Shown piece by piece: positions 22,393-32,800 of a stretch of DNA of 64,000 nt. The DNA lies in NCBI RefSeq assembly GCF_021730395.1, contig NC_069361.1, positions 63,063,001-63,127,000 of the forward strand, in the 5' to 3' direction. Within the stretch, counting starts at the first letter, position 1; each line of letters opens with the position of its first letter. The DNA comes from Mercenaria mercenaria (lineage: Eukaryota; Mollusca; Bivalvia; Venerida; Veneridae). The notes beneath the pieces are model-generated. The model ran no database searches, was not told the DNA's origin, and saw only the letters and a list, made by a program, of their open reading frames with translations. The position numbers were made by a program, and so were the translations under genes.

Positions 22393-24505
22393 ATGGCATA
22401 TGAAGGGCCATTTGAATGGAAGGATGGTGATGATGGCGATTCGGCCTTTCAAACCGTGCAGGGACATTATTTAGACTGGGCCAAATCCTACGATCAGGTT
22501 CGTTCTTAGCTTTAGTCAAACACCGACACAGTGTTATTTCCCCTTCCCGTCACAGTAGTTTGATTGTTTGATCATATATCTACGCGAAGGTTAGATAATA
22601 TAAAGAATGGTCCGGGACCGGAAATTGGAGAAAATCCATTGTAAAAATTTGGCGTATTAAAACTGTTATATTTAAGTTAATTGTTACTAAATAAAAAAGA
22701 AAGGGAAGTAACTGCTGTACGTGTTTGGTCTTTGCCTCGTGTGTATATCTCATATGAGCAGTACGTTCAAAATGAAGATGTCACGTGTCTATAAATGATC
22801 TTGTGAAAAGGAAATGTGCTTTTCTTCCAGCTGACTTCAATGACGGGATGGACAGGACCGTCCAAAGTAGCTGATGTAACGGCTGGTTGTTTTACTCCAG
22901 AACAGCGCGACTGCGTTCGTATTCTTGACGTGGGAGCAGGCACAGGCCTTGTTGCAAAGGAGGTAGATCTGTCTAGCTAACGGACTATTTAACACGGTCG
23001 TAGTACCTTTAATTATAACTTGTACAGATGAACTACAAGACATTGATATATTTATATTTCAATTCCAAAATTACATATTTTTTCATTTCATTATATTTTG
23101 TAAAATCATTTAATTTGGTGGGCATGAAATTTCGTGGTTTTGGTCAGAACCGCAATTCCTTGGAGATATGAATTCATGGATTTCAACTTTTGAACATAAA
23201 ATGAATGGGATTTTTACTCGTTCGTTTGGATTAAATTTCGTGGATTGACTCAACCACGAAAATTAGTCCTCCACGAATATTAATGATTTCACAGTATTAC
23301 AAATATAAGTTGTAGTGTAAATAATGACGTGTTTTATTTTTAAATTAAAGTAAACGTAATCTTAGTGTAATTTCAACTTTATTACATTTGTAGTTGTCGA
23401 AACGAGGATTTCGGCACATCGATGCTTTAGACCCCTCAGAGGCTATGTTGAGTGAGGCTAAGAAAGTAGGCGTGTACGAAAACTATATCATCGACTTCCT
23501 GTCGTCCGACTCGCCTACTTCTATTCCAGACAGTTAGTCAGGTTTAGTTGTATTTTTAATTGTATAACACCAGTGGCTGGGTCATGTGGTCACTGTCAGA
23601 GTTAGATGTGTTTGTAGATCCTCTGGAAAGATCGGTGTACGTGCGTCTGTGTAGATCCACAAAGACTTCGCAATATCTCACATACTACAGGCTCGACAAT
23701 TATCTATGTATTACTAGTTCTATAACCAGAATCTATAGTAATAGGGAGCGATAGAAACAAATTCGAACAGATGAATCGCTTTTTCTCGTATATTTAGTGT
23801 ATTGTTATGTACTAGTGTAATCAAATAGTGTAACTTGAACTGTTTTAACTTAAAGCTGTTTTTTTTATTGATTTTGTTTGTTTCAGATTCCTATGACGCT
23901 TTAACAGGAAGTGGAATATTTGCTGGAGGGCATGTACCATGCGAAGCTTTGCATGAAATGATTCGACTTGTCAAACCAGGTACTTTATTTCGTACTTTGC
24001 TACACAAAGTGGCAAGATGTTAAATGTTGCTTAATGGCTGTTTCTTGTTTTTCTTTGGATTGTGGAAACACTGCGAAATTTCACACCAGTAACTTTGCTT
24101 TTCAGACAATTACAGAGCCAATTTGTAACATTCGGTGGAGGTCAACAATACATATACCAATAAAACTTATTTCTATACTTAAGAACATTTCTTATAAATA
24201 TGAATAAAAACGAGAGTACCAAAACCTTGGTCACGAGATGAACTATTTGACCTTGCTTTCTCGTTGCTGGAAAGTGGTAATAATCATTAAAACAAAATGT
24301 TCCAATGTTTTTTGTTTCAGGCGGTTTTGTTGTTCTAGTTGTAAGTGATCAGTTCTTGTCTGTCAGTGAACCTTACAAGCTTCTGGAACCAATGATGGAT
24401 AAACTGGAATTCGACAGAAAATGGAAGAAAATATCCTCAGAAGTATTTCCGAATTATTATGGGGTCGATTCTGGTAGAGTCTGGTGCTTCAAGATCTGCA
24501 AATAA
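22393..24505 (+). CDS. METTL27: METTL27/WBSCR27-like methyltransferase, copy A
   Basis: Five coding exons with matching phases: 22393-22497, 22831-22962, 23394-23532, 23887-23979 and 24321-24505 (stop TAA 24503-24505), giving 217 residues. Acceptors are CCAG, TGTAG, TTTCAG and TTTCAG; donors are GTTCGT, GTAGAT, GTTAGT and GTACTT. The product is a class I SAM-dependent methyltransferase. HYLDWAKSYDQ matches the family's N-terminal YDxWAxxYDQ; motif I is ILDVGAGTGLVAKE (SAM binding). GFRHIDALDPSEAMLSEAKK is the post-I acidic loop, GGHVPCEALHEMIRLVKPGG the region before the last strands. Human METTL27 is about 245 residues, so length fits. The start ATG is the first in frame with the YDQ exon, but the frame stays open upstream to a possible acceptor at 22266. 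Substrate unknown. Confidence 0.85.
23100..23297. mobile_element. Short inverted-repeat element in METTL27 intron (copy A)
   Basis: ATGAAATTTCGTGGTTTTGG, TTAAATTTCGTGGATTGACT, CAACCACGAAAATTAGTCC and CCACGAATATTAATG form dispersed inverted CGTGG/CCACG motifs ending in GATTTCACAGTA. This resembles a MITE common in bivalve introns. The duplicate is at 33520-33719. Confidence 0.5.
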
Positions 24506-25613
24506 AGCGTCAGAGTTTTCTTATCCACCTTAAATTTTAATCTGAACTCCCCGACCCATGGCCCAGAGACATTTACTTATTTCAAACTGTGATATTGGCC
24601 CGAATATCTTGGAGACCATATCGCACTGTCTTTGATTGTTCAGATAAAAATAAAAAAAGGTGAAAGTAAAGAGTTTGTTTATTATAGTGTCAACCCTACT
24701 TGAAAGAGCCAGTCATACTGGCTGATGAGACACCTACACATTGTACATAGTTTTATAGCTGTATTATACCGGTATTATCAGAATGATTTTCATGAAGTTA
24801 ATGTGGGAGGGAAAAGTAGGTCACTATGTTGTGGTGGGTCTTAAAACAACTTTAGGTTAGAGCATTTACCTATTGTTACGTATTGTTTCGATATGTTAAA
24901 ACATGGTTCTGCTATATATTATTTCTTAAATGAAGCACTTGAGTGTTCTGGCAACACCAAATATATTTTCTCCAGGGTGCAACTGCAGCTTCATTTGCTG
25001 ACTCAAACGAACCATTGCAGTAACAACATATCCTATAAGAATCCTTACATTGGATGTAATCATGCAATACGTCGTAGCATAACCCATACATTAAAATGCA
25101 CTTATACACATCTCGCTAGCAACCAATATATGCCAAAAACTGGAAATACCTAAACGTTTGGAGTAATTAATTTATGTAATGATAGTATTTCCTTACATAC
25201 TTTTAATCTCCACCTACATGTAAAAATTAAATTATGACAAATCGGACTCGAATTAGCAGGTTAAACAAAATAAATAATAGAGGCACTCCTAGCGAAAAAA
25301 GTAAAGTTATATAGTTATAAATACTGCCCTGATCATGAAATACTGAATATAAATCTATATAACGTTAACCACACTTATATATATTAAACTATGCATAACT
25401 TATTATTTTTGCACATACATCATGTGCTTTACAGCCCTCTGCACTAAGTTTCATAAGTTTCACGTCAGTGTATTGCAATATATTTGTTAAAAACAGGGAT
25501 ACAAATAAAAGAGTTTTTCAAAAAATGATAACGAAACATAGACTACTTGATCGGTATATCATTTTTTTAGCTGCAATACAATGTAAGATCGCATGTTGTG
25601 CTTTTGAATGTAA

Positions 25614-26628
25614 AACAAGAGCCCCGCCTTGCGGGTGCTGACGTATCTGATTTTTTTTGTGTAATAGAATATTGTCTACCATGATTTCTATCTAAAAAGG
25701 CATCATTCTGCAAAAAGCAGGACAGGTTATGTTTGATGTCAGTGTCCACTTATGATGGTGAAAAACTGTTGCAAGTTTTAAGCAATAGCTTTGATAGTTT
25801 ATAGAAAAGTTGACTAAAACATAATACTAAACAGAAATGATTTTTAAGTCAAAAGGGCAATAATTTTTTGCAAAAAAAGCGGATGGAGTTATGTTGCTTG
25901 CTGTACAGGGTCAGCTTATGATGGTGAACAAGTTTGCAAGTTTCAAAGCATAGCTTTGATAGTTTAAGAGAAAAAGTTGACCTAAACATAAAACTTAACC
26001 AAGAAATCTGATATTTTCTAAGTCCAAAAAGGGCCATAAATCTTGCAAAAAGCAGGATGGAGTTATGTCTCTTGCTGTACAGGGTCAACTTATGATGGTG
26101 AACAAGTGTTGCAAGTTTTAAAGCAATAGCTTTGACAGTTTAGGAGAAAAGCTGACCTAAACATAAAACTTAACCAAGAAAACTGATTTTCTAAGTCCAA
26201 AAGGGGCAATAATTCTTGCAAAAAGCAAGATGGAGTTATGTTTCTTGATGTACAGGGTCTGCTTATGATGGTGAACAAGTATTCCAAGTTTCAAAGCAAT
26301 AGCTTTGATAGTTTAGGAGAAAAGTTGACCTAAACATAAAACTTAACCAAGAAATCTGATATTTTCTAAGTACAAAAGGGGCCATAATTATTGCAAAAAT
26401 CAAGATGGAGTTATGTTTCTTGCTATACAGGGTCAGCTTATGATGGTGAACAAGTATTCCAAGTTTCAAAGCAATAGCTTTGATAGTTTAGGAGAAAAGC
26501 TGACCTAAACATAAAACTTAACCAGGCAACGCCGACGCAGACGCCGACGCCGACGCCGACGCCGACAACCGCTCAAGTGATGACAATAACTCATCATTTT
26601 TTTTCAAAAAATCAGATGAGCTAAAAAT
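25614..26628 (+). mobile_element. Tandem-repeat element, ACAAGAG/TAAAA superfamily (subfamily 'ATCTGATTT')
   Basis: Starts ACAAGAG (25615) with hairpin CCCGC-CTT-GCGGG, then subterminal ATCTGATTTTTTTTG (25645-25659). About five internal units of about 178 bp follow (GGGCAATAATTCTTGCAAAA ... GGTCAGCTTATGATGGTGAA). A (GACGCC)n tract precedes the right end. The right end has CAAAAAATCAGAT (26605-26617), the reverse complement of the subterminal motif, then GAGCTAAAAA. Open frames inside are repeat artefacts. Confidence 0.9.
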
Positions 26629-26639
26629 GGCTCTGAGAC

Positions 26640-26992
26640 CTCTGTTAAAATGTGTTTTGTATATTTATGTTTCTTATCTGTATTGTATGTTTTGTTTTAT
26701 ATTTTGTAAATGTAATTTGCAGTTATCTTAAGAAGAAAAAAACTTTTAGATAAAGAAAATCATTTTATACCTTTCACTATAAAACTCACTTTTTAATAAT
26801 TGGTACCCTTGACGTCTTTTCAAAATATGTTTTTCACTAAAAAAACTTTAGTGTTAGGACAATGATCGTTTCCATCTTAAGTAAAATTTTAATAGCACTA
26901 CTCAGTAGTACATGGCATCCGTAATTAGGGGAATTCAAATAAAAGAAAGCAAGTATTCCAATGGTTAAAATCTTAAAAAATCTCGATATGTC
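26640..26992. other. AT-rich, no recognised feature
   Basis: AT-rich sequence between the tandem-repeat element and the first LINE fragment. Nothing was recognised. Confidence 0.5.
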
Positions 26993-28440
26993 TTCAGGAA
27001 ACACATTTACCAGATAATAAAAGTACATTCTGGCAATCTGATTGGAATGGTGAATCTTACTTCAGCGGAAATAGTTTCAACAACGAAGGAGTCAATATTT
27101 TACTCAATATAGAAGAATCACATGATAAAATTAGTTTTAAAGAAATAGTTAAAGGGCGACTTGTTGCCTTAGAATTAAATTATAAGGACCAAGATATAAC
27201 AATAATTAATATATATGGACCGAATAAAGATGACGTCAACTTTTTTTTAAATTACTTGAAGATTTTTTAATTGAAAATAATGACAAAAACTTTATCATTG
27301 GGAGAGATTTTAATAGAGTATTAGATATAACATGGGAGACTCGACACTCAACTAAAATCAAGAAATAAACTTAAAGCAATTATACAAGAATGTTGTCTAA
27401 TTGATCCACCCAGTTTACATGGAACTCAAACTCAACACCACGTATATACTGTAGACTCGATTATTTTTTAATTTCTGAATACTTATGTAACTTATCAAAT
27501 AATTGTTATATAAAGCCTGACTTTAAAACCGACCACTCGTGTGTTAATCTGCAAATAAATTTTGACAAATGTAAACGAGGTCCTGGTTTTTTTTTTAAGC
27601 TAAACAACAGTATTCTCTTAGATGATGATTTTAAAGCATTGATAAAAGACAGTATTAACGAAATAGACAAAACTCTGAAGCTGAGCCTGATACTTTATGG
27701 GAAATTATCAAAGGTACTATTAGAAATACGGCAATTAAGTATTCTACATACAAAAAGAAAACTGAAACAGATCATGAAAGTAAACTGCAAAAAGAAATCT
27801 AAAGTTTAAATAAACAGGTACTTAAGAAAATGAAGACATAAATAATATTAAAGATACAATAATAGAACAACAAAATGAGCTTGACTGTTTATATGAGAAA
27901 AAAGTCAATGGTTTATTGATAAGATCAAAAGCTATACATATTGAAGGTAATGAAAAGAATTCAAAATATTTCTCAAATATAGAGAAAAGGCGTGCAGAAA
28001 AAAAAAGAACATTACAAAATTAATAATTAATGGTCAAGAAATAACAAAAAATGATCAGATTTTAAAAGCAGAAGTAAACTATTATAGAACTTTATACGAA
28101 AAACATGAACAAGACCAAACAAATATAAACTTTTTTTTATCAGAACATAAACAAATTATCAAATGATGAGACGGAAACATGTGAGGGTTTATTGACGGAA
28201 AACGAATGTAAACACGCACTACTTGATATGAAAAACAACAAAAGTCCCGGTTCTGACGGGCTAACAACGGAATTTTATAAACTCTATTGGAACGAAATAA
28301 AACCTTACCTCCTTGACTCTTTAAATTTCTCGTATTGAAAAAGAGAATTAACTGATTTACAAAAGCAAAGTATATTGACACTATTACCAAAGACTGAACA
28401 AGACCAATCATTACTTTCAAACTGTATTTAATGGCGACCT
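26993..28440 (+). mobile_element. L1/Tx1-type LINE ORF2 fragment (endonuclease to early RT)
   Basis: Translated segments in shifting frames give LQETHLPDN...WQSDWNGESYF, then LNYKDQDITIINIYGPN (apurinic-type endonuclease). RLDYFLISEYL, DHSCVNLQI, RGPGFFKLNNSILLDDDF and SKYFSNIEKRRAEKK follow. The start of reverse transcriptase is ENECKHALLDMKNNKSPGSD + GLTTEFYKLYW ... LQKQSILTLLPK. Several stops and frameshifts make it dead. It is cut off soon after the WRPI motif, so the catalytic FADD region is missing. No poly(A) tail or target duplication was found. Confidence 0.85.
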
Positions 28441-28444
28441 ATCC

Positions 28445-28956
28445 ATCTTACACTTCATTCAGGTCAGTCTTTAGAACACTCTGCTCTGCAGACGTCAATT
28501 CAAACAACTTCACTCTACTGCCATATACAACCATATGTATCAGTCTGAAAAAAGAGCAAGCCCATATACACACTGGATAACCGGCTATCTTGACGCCCGC
28601 TGGAAATGTTACCCAGCTGGAAATGTAACCCAGCTGTAAATCGGTAGGTAAAGTTTTTCATTTATTTCCATTAACACGAAGCCAATTCTTGCAAATCAAC
28701 TTGACAGTTTTGTCAAGGAATGACCATGGCTTACATTTACAAACGATCGTTATGTTTCGAGATATTCGCTAACAATTTCTTCAGTTTGAAAAAATCGAGC
28801 AAAAATCAAAAGTTTTGCGCAAATTGTTTTGTTTATGAACAGCCTGTGAAAACTTTTATCATCTGGTTTAACAGATGTGTCATTTCGAAACACCTGTGTA
28901 AAGTTTCCGGGTTCTACGTTATTCCTGAAGAAGTATAAATAACGACAGTTTATAAT
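28445..28956. other. No recognised feature
   Basis: Sequence between two LINE fragments. A local stutter (CTGGAAATGT.ACCCAGCTG) occurs near 28600-28640. A 72-codon open frame at 28720-28938 has no recognisable motif. Confidence 0.45.
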
Positions 28957-30812
28957 TAAAAGCTATTGATACAATGTTTCGTAAAGACAACACCTCTCAT
29001 TCTGGGGGATATCTAGTCTACCTTTCATCCTTTTTGAGACCAAAAAGAATATTAGAATTAGAAAATATATTACCAGAATCTCTTTGGATAGAAATTAAAG
29101 ATCGTAACAATACTTTTCTTATTGGCACTATTTACAGGCATCCACATTATACTGTTGATTTATGGGACAGATTGACTGTATGCATTGATAAAGCTACTGA
29201 AATATCAAATAACATTATTCTTGTTGGAGATGTAAATGAAAATCAACTTAGTGACACCAATACAAAATTTAACGACTTGCTCATGATATACAACATGACT
29301 AATTTTATCACAGAAGCAACTCGCGTCTCTAATAACTCTAGTACATTAATCGACCCTATAGCTGTTTCAAATGGCATTTCGGTGTTCAAGGCTGGTATTT
29401 TGAAAACAGAAAATTATATAAGCAACCATTACGGTACATATGTACATATTGAAATTAACGTCCAACATAATACACCTTTTAAAAGAAAAGTATGGAATTA
29501 TAAACGCGCCGATTTTGAAATGTTTAATATAAATCTGATACAAGCAACTGATTGGTCTTTTTTATACGACGATACTCTTAACAATGCATGCGACTCTTTT
29601 GTTAGCAAATTTCTAGAATTAGCAAAAACATGTATACCGTCATCTTTTGTTACTGTCCGTCCTAATGACAAGCCTAGGTACAATTCAGAAATACGTAAAA
29701 CCTCGCGACAACGTGATCGACTGAAAACCACCGCAATTCGTTCCGGAAAAGATTCTGATTAGCACAGATATAAATGTACACGCAAAAAAGTAAATAATAT
29801 GATAAAACATGCAAAAGAGTTATTTTATAGTAATATAGAATTGACCTTGAATGACCTAACCAACACAGATCCGCGTCAATATTAGAAAATTGTTAAAATG
29901 TTAGTCAAAGAAAACTCAAAAGGAAATAACATTATCCCAACCCTTGTTAATAATGACCAACTTTTTTCTGTGTCTGATATTGAAAAAGCAAATACTCTGA
30001 ATAATTATTTTGTGTCTATTTCAAATTTAGATGATTCGAATGTTTCTCTTCCATCCTTTATTGCCAAGACAGACTCTTTGCTAAATGATGTAACAATGTC
30101 GAACAAGATGTATTCGATGTTATTTCTAAACTGCAATTAAACAAAGCATCTGGACCCGACGAAATAAGCCATCGTATGTTGAAAGGAACAGCATCCACAG
30201 TTAAAAAAAACTATTAATATTTTATTTAACAGGTCCGTACAAGAAGGCATTTACCCAAATTGTTGGAAACAAGCTAATGTTATGCCACTATTCAAAAAAG
30301 GAGAAAGTAACACCCCATCTAACTATAGACCAATCTCTTTAATCAGTTGTGTAGGTAAAGTCATGGAGCGTGTTATTTTTAAATACATGCACAATTTTTT
30401 AATGTCAAACAATTTAATATACAAAAGTCAATCAGGGTTTCTACCAGGACATTCTACAGTTTTTCAGCTCATATAGATTGCTCTATATTTATAATCAAAT
30501 TTGCAAATCTTTTGACGAAAAAAAAAAAAAGCAAAATGCATAGCCTTTTGTGACATATCAAAAGCATTTGATAGAGTTTGGCATAAGAGTCTTATTTTTA
30601 AACTTAGACAACATGGCTTTTCAGGCAAACTGATTATCTGGATTACTCACTATCTTTCAAATCGCAAACAAAAGGTTTTCGTTAATTCCTCTTTCTCAGA
30701 CTCTAAAGAGCTTAAAGCTTGCGTTCCCCAAGGCTCAGTGATAGGTCCTCTTCTCTTTCTAATATACGTTAACGACATCGCATATTCACTTATAAGTACA
30801 ACACGATTTTTT
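28957..30812 (+). mobile_element. Jockey/CR1-superfamily LINE ORF2 fragment
   Basis: A 262-codon open frame from 28974 is endonuclease-like: FRKDNTSHSGGYLVYLS, LWIEIKDRNNTFLIGTIYRH, IILVGDVNENQL, STLIDPIAVS, VWNYKRADFEMFN, IPSSFVTVRPNDKPRYNSEI. RT follows: LNKASGPDEISHRMLK, YPNCWKQANVMPLFKKGESN + TPSNYRPISLISCVGKVMER, SQSGFLPGHST, CDISKAFDRVWHKSLIFKLR, ACVPQGSVIGPLLFLIYVND. The reading is broken by stops and frameshifts. It stops just before the expected FADD motif, where element X copy 2 begins. The 5' end is also missing. Confidence 0.88.
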
Positions 30813-31127
30813 TCATGGCAAAAGTAAAGGCGCGAAAGAAACGTCATCGCTGCTTAGTGTTTTGACGACGTCCGCGTATAGTCCGGGAGAACGTTCCATA
30901 GATGACGTCGCCGTTGTTCCGTCTGTTGAACAGAATTGCCGGGAAGCTGATTTCAATGTTGAAAGCCTCAAAGTATGTGCAATTTATAATATTATCTTGT
31001 TTATAAATTGAAAGGAAATATAATGTAAATATAAGGAATGAATTTTTTTTTCGGTGTTCATGCGAAAGGATCGGCAAATGATTTGCCGATCCTATTCTGC
31101 CGTTCATTTCGCATGAACACCGGAAGA
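30813..31127 (+). mobile_element. Non-autonomous element X (copy 2)
   Basis: Shares GACGACGTCCGCGTATAGTC, GAACGTTCCATAGATGACGT and GTTGTTCCGTCTG with the other copies. It ends in a compact palindrome: CGGTGTTCATGCGAAAGGAT against GGATCGGCAAATGATTTGCC ... TTCGCATGAACACCG (31045-31124). It truncates the LINE at 28957-30812. Confidence 0.75.
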
Positions 31128-31574
31128 AATCATTTCATTTGCGTTTGTTACTTATTATGTATATGTGCTATGTATTATGTGTTCAGAAGCAATAAAATAT
31201 GATTAAATAAAACTGAAATATGTTTTAAGTATATTGAAGATCAGCCGTCAAACAAAAGCCTTGTACCGCCAAATATAAACAACTTTATGTTAAGGACATG
31301 GTGAGACATTACCTAGACGTGTTAGGTTATACCACGGTCATCTTAGATAAATTCAATGAAGTGAAAAAGCATGTCACTGCAAACATTACGCATTAAATGT
31401 TCCCTATACGTGACATGATATATTTTCTATACCAAATAAAAAGTAGTATATAGGTCAAATAAAAATATCTACTGTTCGATCCGCTAAACCCGTGACAGGA
31501 GTTTTAGTAAAGTGTGGCTTTATTTTGACAATCATCCGGGTAGAAGTTTATAACTAAATGTTTACATTCGCCAC

Positions 31575-32053
31575 ATTCTGGTCCATTGAAAATTTTGCGT
31601 TCATTCCGTATGAACAACAAAAGAAACGGCGCGAAAGATACGCCCACGCTGCTTAGTGATAACGGGCCGCTGTTTAGACGACGTCCGCGTATAGTCAGGG
31701 AGAACGTTCCTTAGATGACGTCGCAGTTGTTCCGTCTGGTGAATGGATTGGCCGGGAAGCTTGTTTTAACGTTAAATGCAACAAAATGGGTACAATTTAT
31801 AATATATTCATGTTTACAAAGTGAAAGAAATACAATGTAAATATATGAAATGAAACTTTTTTTCGGTGTTCGTGCGAAATGAACGACAGAGTAGGATCGG
31901 CAAATTTAACATGAATCACTAGCGCGATTCATGGATTTGCCGATCCTGTTCTGTCGTGACAGAATAGGATCGGTAAATTTAACATGAATCGCTAGCGCGA
32001 TTCATAGATTTGCCGATCCTGTTCTGTCGTTCATTTCTCATGAACACCTAAAA
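31575..32053 (+). mobile_element. Non-autonomous element X (copy 3), with doubled palindromic tail
   Basis: Contains the family body (GCTTAGTGATAACGGGCCGC, GACGTCCGCGTATAGTCAGG, GACGTCGCAGTTGTTCCGTC). At 31864-32049 it has two head-to-tail palindromes, each with GGATCGGCAAATTTAACATG or a close variant facing TTTGCCGATCCTGTTCTGTC. The outer arms are CGGTGTTCGTGCGAAATGAA and TTCATTTCTCATGAACACC. Confidence 0.78.
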
Positions 32054-32085
32054 AATATTTTCATTTCTTAAATATTTACATTCGC

Positions 32086-32610
32086 CCTATTCTTTTCCAT
32101 TGAAAATTATGACGTTCATTTCGTATGAACAGCAAAAGGAAAGGCTGCTTAGTGATAACGGGCCGCTGTTTAGACGACGTCCGCGTATAGTCAGAGAGAA
32201 CGTTCCTTCGATGACGTCGCAGTTGTTCCGTCTAGTGAACAGAATGGCCGGGAAGCTGATTTTGATCCTTTTACTACAAGTGGAAAGGAAATATAATGTA
32301 AATATAAGAAATAACCGCCTCGATACCCTAGTGGTAGAGCGTCCGCTTCGAGTGTGGGAGGTCGTGGGTTCGATCCCCGGCCGCGTCATACCAAAGACGT
32401 GTTAAATGGTACAGTAGCTCCCTTGCTTGACGCTCTGCATTAAAAGGGAAAATGGTCTCTTCTCTCATACCCTCGTGACGATGGATTACATCAGGAATGA
32501 GGTATCGAGAGTGATTAATATTAGTTGTAGAACTTTCTTCACAATCGAAAGCGCGATTCATGGTTTGCCGATCCGATTCTGTCGTTCAGTTCGCATGAAC
32601 ACCAAAAACA
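32086..32610 (+). mobile_element. Non-autonomous element X (copy 4), split by a SINE
   Basis: Equivalent of copy 1 in block A, including the SINE at 32316-32530 in the same position. The right end is GGTTTGCCGATCCGATTCTG ... TTCGCATGAACACC. Confidence 0.78.
32316..32530 (+). mobile_element. tRNA-derived SINE inside element X copy 4
   Basis: Orthologous by duplication to the SINE at 21905-22130: GCCTCGATACCCTAGTGGTA ... GGTCGTGGGTTCGATCCCCG, then the same body. Two changes in the tRNA-like head show independent drift since the duplication. Confidence 0.82.
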
Positions 32611-32800
32611 TAATTCATTTCTTAAATAACCTTGAAGTTCTTGCGGGTGTAATTATGATCTTTTTTAATTTTAGAATATCTATAGTACTGGAAAGCTGAA
32701 TCAAACAGTACTCGACATCTCATACCCATGCACTTGGGCTATACTACATGATAAATCAGTTGATTCTTGTATTGGTGTTGGCTGTGGAAGTGTTAAACTG

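Larger units (their letters stand above)
21297..25325 (+). repeat. Segmental duplication block A (METTL27 copy A)
   Basis: Homologous along its length to 31207-35755. Homology begins at ATGTTTTAAGT.TATTGAAGATC and ends at AGTTATATAGTTATAAATAC. Exons, introns and flanks are all shared; identity looks well above 90% by eye. Differences are mostly small, except that block B carries one additional element copy before the shared SINE-bearing one. Confidence 0.95.
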
